16,407 nucleotides of DNA from assembly GCA_023244865.1 (NCBI GenBank), contig JAHFLM010000009.1, forward strand, positions 1 to 16,407. Reading direction: 5' to 3'. How positions within the stretch are numbered: position 1 is the first letter of the stretch; each line of letters begins with the position of its first letter. Positions 13,103 through 16,407 of the stretch are shown piece after piece. This DNA comes from Candidatus Harrisonbacteria bacterium (GTDB lineage Bacteria; Patescibacteriota; Minisyncoccia; UBA6257; UBA11618). The notes beneath the pieces were generated by a model. The model did not search any database, was not told the origin of the DNA, and saw only the letters and a list, made by a program, of their open reading frames with translations. A program made the position numbers and the translations under genes.

Positions 13103-13720
13103 ATGGAACAACAAGCAAACAACAACAATAGAAGGGGACCGGCCGGTCAGGGTGGTGCTCAAGGTGGTAACAACAACTTCAGAGGCAGAGGTGGTGCTCA
13201 AGGTGGTAACCGCCGCAACAACTTCCCCAAGCCAAAAGGAGACGGCTACAAAGATAAAGTTTTAAACATTGGTAGAGTTACTAGAGTTGTAGCCGGTGGT
13301 AAAAGATTTAGATTCCAAGCCACCATCGTTATTGGCGATGAAAAAGGTAAGGTGGGCGTTGGTATCGGTAAGGGTTCAGACGTAGTTCAGTCCATCACCA
13401 AAGCCAAGTCTGATGCCATGAAGCACATGATCACGATTCAACTCGACAAGAGAACAATCGCCCATGATGTTGACGCTAAATATGGTTCCGCAAGAATCAT
13501 GATCAAGCGAGCCAGTCCCGGTCACGGATTAAAAGCTGGTGGCGCCAGTCGCGCAGTCTTAGCTTTAGTAGGCATCAAAGACATTACCGCTAAAACCTTA
13601 GGCAGCACGACCAATAAGCTAACTAATGCTATGGCCACCATCAAAGCCCTAAAAACGCTTAAGAAGAAAACTAATAATCAAAAAAATGAGCCAGTTACAT
13701 CAGCTCCAAAGAGCGAATAA
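13103..13720 (+). CDS. rpsE: Ribosomal protein S5 with Gly/Asn/Arg-rich N-terminal extension
   Basis: Small-subunit protein near the mRNA entry site that supports decoding accuracy. The core from about residue 49 is typical: IGRVTRVVAGGKRFRFQATI (56-75), GDEKGKVGVGIGKGSDVVQS, ASPGHGLKAGGASRAVL, and ITAKTLGSTTNKLTNAMATI. The first 45 residues are a low-complexity extension of Gly, Asn, Gln and Arg with RGRGG-like motifs, probably disordered and RNA-binding. This part contains a duplicated coding segment. The end overlaps rplO by 35 nt; rpmD, which usually follows, is absent. Confidence 0.96.
   Translation: MEQQANNNNRRGPAGQGGAQGGNNNFRGRGGAQGGNRRNNFPKPKGDGYKDKVLNIGRVTRVVAGGKRFRFQATIVIGDEKGKVGVGIGKGSDVVQSITKAKSDAMKHMITIQLDKRTIAHDVDAKYGSARIMIKRASPGHGLKAGGASRAVLALVGIKDITAKTLGSTTNKLTNAMATIKALKTLKKKTNNQKNEPVTSAPKSE
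13151..13210 (+). repeat. 39-bp-period direct repeat inside rpsE
   Basis: Two perfect 21-bp copies, 13151-13171 and 13190-13210, start 39 bp (13 codons) apart. Both encode GGAQGGN in the N-terminal extension of S5. The identity at synonymous positions suggests a recent in-frame duplication or slippage event. Confidence 0.85.
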
Positions 13721-14117
13721 AAATTCAAAAGAAAAACCTCGCGTCGGTCACGGTGGTAAAAGAGGTACTTATTCAGGTCGCGGACAAAGCGGTCAGGGTC
13801 AGCACGCTGGTAGAAGAACTAGACCTGCCATCTATGACTTGATGATGCGCCTACCAAAGCTTCGCGGCCGAGGTAGAAATAGCTTTAAATCTCTCACTGG
13901 GAAACCAGCAGTTCTAAATCTTAAAGATTTAATGAAGCTCAAACCAGAAATCAAAGAGGTAACCGTTACCGTTTTATTAGAAGCTGGTTTAATTAAGAAA
14001 TCTACTATTAATAAGAGTAGTGGTAAGATTAAGATCTTAAACAACGGCCCCATCAGCCGAAAATTTACCTTCGTAGGCATGACACTCTCAAAGAAAGCTC
14101 AGGAATCTGTTAGTTAA
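13686..14117 (+). CDS. rplO: Ribosomal protein L15
   Basis: Late-assembling large-subunit protein. The start SQLHQLQRANKNSKEKPRVG matches the family's QLHELKP beginning, which supports the ATG at 13686 even though it lies 35 nt inside rpsE. It continues GHGGKRGTYSGRGQSGQGQH (20-40), then LPKLRGRGRNSFKS, VLNLKDL and LLEAGLI. The GGKRGTYSGRG form is closer to the archaeal-like GGKRG variant than to the GSGKGKTSGRG of E. coli. The 143-aa length is normal. The 46-nt gap to secY holds only A/T-rich sequence. Confidence 0.96.
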   Translation: MSQLHQLQRANKNSKEKPRVGHGGKRGTYSGRGQSGQGQHAGRRTRPAIYDLMMRLPKLRGRGRNSFKSLTGKPAVLNLKDLMKLKPEIKEVTVTVLLEAGLIKKSTINKSSGKIKILNNGPISRKFTFVGMTLSKKAQESVS

Positions 14118-14163
14118 TTAAAAATTAAATCGAAAAATAAAAGACTGGTAAACTTACTAAACA

Positions 14164-15429
14164 ATGAATAAAATTTTAAATATTTGGAAAATCGCCGATA
14201 TTAGAAACAAGGTTTTAGTAGTGACCGGTCTTTTATTTTTCTTTCGTATCTTAAGCTCTATTCCTTTACCAGGCGTAGATCTTTTAAAACTTAAAGCTCT
14301 CTTAGCCTCCAACCAGCTTCTAGGCTTTTTAAACGTGTTCTCTGGCGGCTCCCTAGACAACCTTTCCATCGTTATGATGGGTGTTGGTCCATATATTACC
14401 GCCACCATCATCATGCAGCTCTTAACGATGATCTTTCCAAATCTTAAGAAGCTTTATTACGAAGAAGGCGCCATCGGCCGCGCCAAATTCAACCGCATTT
14501 CCAGATACATTACGGTTCCTTTAGCCGCCCTCCAATCCTATGGCTTTTTAAATCTTCTCAACCAACAACAAGTCTTCACGGACTTTAGTTTCAATACCGT
14601 TATCACCAACGTCATCGTGGCAACAGCGGGCAGTATGATCTTAGTCTGGTTAGGCGAATTAATTTCCGAACAAAAAATTGGTAATGGTACCTCCCTTATT
14701 ATCTTCGCTGGTATCTGCGCCAACCTCCCACAAGCTCTGAAAAAACTTTTCTTAACCTATGACGCTACAATGCTACCTACCTACATCGTCTTCGCTATCG
14801 TAGCCATTTTAGTCATCGCCGGCGTAGTGTTTGTCACCGAAGGCGAACGAAAAATTCCCATTTCTTACGCTCGCCAAGCCAGAGACGGCAAAACCGGTAG
14901 TGTCGACACCTACCTCCCATTAAAAGTTAATCAAGCCGGCGTTATTCCAATTATCTTTGCAATCTCGATTCTTTTATTCCCTCAATTCATCGCCCAAATC
15001 ACCAGCGCCTTCAATCCCTCTTTTGGCGCTAAAATTAGCTCCATCGTCAACCCTATCCTAAACAATCAATTAATCTATGCCGCCCTTTACTTTGCTTTGG
15101 TAGTGCTTTTCACCTACTTCTACACCTCGATCACCTTCGAACCAAAAGAAGTAGCCCTTAACTTACAACGCAGTAGCGGCTTCGTCCCCGGTATTCGTCC
15201 CGGTGAACCCACTAAAGAATATTTAGAAGGCATTGTTAATAAAATTACCCTTTTCGGCTCAGTCTTCTTGGGTTTAATTGCCATCCTTCCTTTAGTCATT
15301 CAATATTTTGCTAACACCAACATTTTAACGATCGGTGGCACCACTCTTCTCATCGTAGTTTCAGTTGCCTTAGATTCCATGCGTCAAATCGACTCCCAGC
15401 TAGTCATGCGCGAATACGAGGTGGTATAA
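14164..15429 (+). CDS. secY: SecY, protein-conducting channel subunit
   Basis: Central channel of the Sec translocon in the inner membrane. The 421-aa sequence has about ten hydrophobic helices. Family blocks: RILSSIPLPGVD (28-39), VFSGGSLDNLSIVMMGVGPY (58-77), ITATIIMQLL, GNGTSLIIFAGI in the middle, the cytoplasmic loop EGERKIPISYARQ, and ALDSMRQIDSQLVMREYE at the end. The SecA- and ribosome-contacting loop before the ninth helix (RSSGFVPGIRPGEPTKEYLE) is intact. A candidate extended -10 for the next gene overlaps its stop codon. Confidence 0.98.
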   Translation: MNKILNIWKIADIRNKVLVVTGLLFFFRILSSIPLPGVDLLKLKALLASNQLLGFLNVFSGGSLDNLSIVMMGVGPYITATIIMQLLTMIFPNLKKLYYEEGAIGRAKFNRISRYITVPLAALQSYGFLNLLNQQQVFTDFSFNTVITNVIVATAGSMILVWLGELISEQKIGNGTSLIIFAGICANLPQALKKLFLTYDATMLPTYIVFAIVAILVIAGVVFVTEGERKIPISYARQARDGKTGSVDTYLPLKVNQAGVIPIIFAISILLFPQFIAQITSAFNPSFGAKISSIVNPILNNQLIYAALYFALVVLFTYFYTSITFEPKEVALNLQRSSGFVPGIRPGEPTKEYLEGIVNKITLFGSVFLGLIAILPLVIQYFANTNILTIGGTTLLIVVSVALDSMRQIDSQLVMREYEVV

Positions 15430-15430
15430 T
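15422..15430 (+). promoter_or_regulatory. Extended -10 element before adk
   Basis: TGGTATAAT fits the TGnTATAAT consensus exactly and overlaps the secY stop. No good -35 is present, as expected for extended -10 promoters. Transcription about 7 nt downstream would begin at or beside the adk ATG (15437), giving a leaderless mRNA. Confidence 0.5.
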
Positions 15431-15436
15431 CCACTC

Positions 15437-16024
15437 ATGAAAGATTTTAGTGGTATCACTATTTCACTAATTGGTCGCCCTGGTTGCGGCAAAAGCACAC
15501 AATGTAAATATCTTCACGCCTATTTCGAAGAACTAGGCTACAAAGACATTGTTCACTTTAGCGTTGGTGCTCTTTTTCGCGATCTCGCCGTTAAAGACAC
15601 GGTGTTCGGTCATTGGGTTAAACAAATTTTAGACGAAGGCGGCCTACCACCAGACTGGATCGCTCTCAGTCTCTGGATCGAAGAATTAAAAAATCGCCTT
15701 ATTAGAAAAGATCAAATCTTAATCATCGACGGCGCCCCAAGAAGACTCATTGAAGCTGAGGCTCTAGATAATATCTTAAGAGATATCGGCCGCCCAGCAG
15801 TCATCCCTATCAATTTAGAAATTAGCGAAGAGGAATCAAGAAGGAGACTTGGAAAGCGCGGTCGAGATTTTGATGATCCAGTCGCCAACGAAAATCGCCT
15901 TGGTTGGTTTAACACCAACGTCATTCCAGTTTTTAATCATTGGCAAGACAATTTACTCACTATCGATGGCAACGGACCCAAAGAAGAAGTTTGGGAACGT
16001 CTCAAAAAAGGTATCTGTAATTAA
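15437..16024 (+). CDS. adk: Adenylate kinase-family protein, short LID
   Basis: Nucleoside monophosphate kinase, most likely ATP + AMP to 2 ADP in the cytoplasm. The P-loop GRPGCGKST is at residues 13-21. The NMP-binding region reads HFSVGALFRD (40-49) in place of the usual YHISTGDLLR, keeping the Arg. The DGFPR motif reads DGAPRR (98-103). The LID is short: RGRDFDD (141-147) and R154 follow without the long Cys- or HxxSGRxYH-type insertion, giving 195 aa. The location between secY and map is the standard adk position, which supports AMP as the acceptor, though another NMP cannot be ruled out. map follows after 2 nt. Confidence 0.85.
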   Translation: MKDFSGITISLIGRPGCGKSTQCKYLHAYFEELGYKDIVHFSVGALFRDLAVKDTVFGHWVKQILDEGGLPPDWIALSLWIEELKNRLIRKDQILIIDGAPRRLIEAEALDNILRDIGRPAVIPINLEISEEESRRRLGKRGRDFDDPVANENRLGWFNTNVIPVFNHWQDNLLTIDGNGPKEEVWERLKKGICN

Positions 16025-16026
16025 TA

Positions 16027-16407
16027 ATGATCTATTTAAAAACCGAAAAAGAAATTGCCATCATGGCCCATGGTGGCAAGGTCCTCGCCACCGTTTTGAA
16101 AAAGTTAGCCGATACCGCTAAGGCCGGGGTTAATCTTCAAGAACTAGACGCCCTCGCTTTTAAATTAATGACCGAGGCCCACGGTCAACCAGCTTTTTTA
16201 GGCTATCACCCCGAAGGCGCTAAGCATCCCTACCCACACTCTATCTGCACCTCCTTAAACGACGTCATCGTCCATGGTCTCCCTAAAAACTACGAATTAA
16301 AAAATGGCGACATTTTAAAAATCGACGTCGGTTTTTACTACGAAGGTTTTTACACCGACACCGCAACCACGGTTGCGATCGGCGAAATTAGCAAAAAAGA
16401 TCAAGAA
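16027..16407 (+). CDS. map: Methionine aminopeptidase type I, 5' part
   Basis: Removes the initiator methionine from new proteins, using two metal ions. 127 codons are open to the window edge, about half the usual length, so the gene is cut by the window. It starts YLKTEKEIAIMAHGGKVLA. The catalytic His lies in DVIVHGLP (H83), and two metal ligands are visible, D100 (KIDVG) and D111 (YTDTATT). The distal His and Glu ligands fall beyond the edge. The ATG at 16027 is 2 nt after the adk stop; no SD is seen, so coupling to adk is likely. Confidence 0.95.
   Translation, partial: MIYLKTEKEIAIMAHGGKVLATVLKKLADTAKAGVNLQELDALAFKLMTEAHGQPAFLGYHPEGAKHPYPHSICTSLNDVIVHGLPKNYELKNGDILKIDVGFYYEGFYTDTATTVAIGEISKKDQE

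Overview
The window is a bacterial translation locus, read entirely on the + strand: fusA, an accessory cassette, tuf, then the contiguous S10 and spc ribosomal-protein operons, ending inside map. Several features suggest a Candidate Phyla Radiation (Patescibacteria, probably Parcubacteria-like) genome. There is no rpmD (L30) between rpsE and rplO. Several ribosomal proteins are trimmed (L3 of 140 aa, L5 without its N-terminal helix). S19, L22 and S5 carry low-complexity basic tails. Genes are tightly packed or overlapping, and the translation-core genes have A/T-rich leaders without Shine-Dalgarno (SD) sequences. The code is standard: all core genes read full length with TAA or TAG stops and no in-frame UGA. 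The assignment is inference from family knowledge, because no 16S gene is present.

Layout: 1-119 is a fusA leader made of 7-bp-period degenerate repeats in inverted arms around a TATAAT. fusA (120-2225) is followed by an inverted-repeat element (2231-2294) and a small Trbp111-like tRNA-binding protein (2301-2621) with a terminator. Next comes a separate transcription unit: consensus promoter at 2689-2717, a two-helix membrane protein (2763-3041), an unrecognised 281-aa protein (3078-3923) and a strong terminator (3938-3959). This unit splits the usual fusA-tuf neighbourhood and its two genes are the only ones with SD sites. A second heptad array (3974-4008) and a near-consensus promoter (4022-4051) precede tuf (4120-5319).

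tuf and rpsJ are 2 nt apart. A 124-nt gap with a 14-bp hairpin separates rpsJ from rplC. Then follow rplC, rplD, rplW, rplB, rpsS, rplV, rpsC, rplP, rpmC, rpsQ, rplN, rplX, rplE, rpsN (zinc type), rpsH, rplF, rplR, rpsE, rplO, secY, adk and map (cut by the window end). Overlaps occur at rpmC/rpsQ (14 nt), rplX/rplE (19 nt) and rpsE/rplO (35 nt). Candidate internal promoters lie before rplF and, as an extended -10 that would give a leaderless mRNA, before adk.

The genes supply ribosomal subunits, the elongation GTPases, the translocon for nascent membrane proteins (SecY), nucleotide balance (Adk) and N-terminal Met removal (Map). The least explained parts are the two-gene cassette between fusA and tuf, the heptad arrays in front of both elongation-factor genes, and the rpsJ-rplC hairpin. 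No gene-free stretch exceeds 300 bases.
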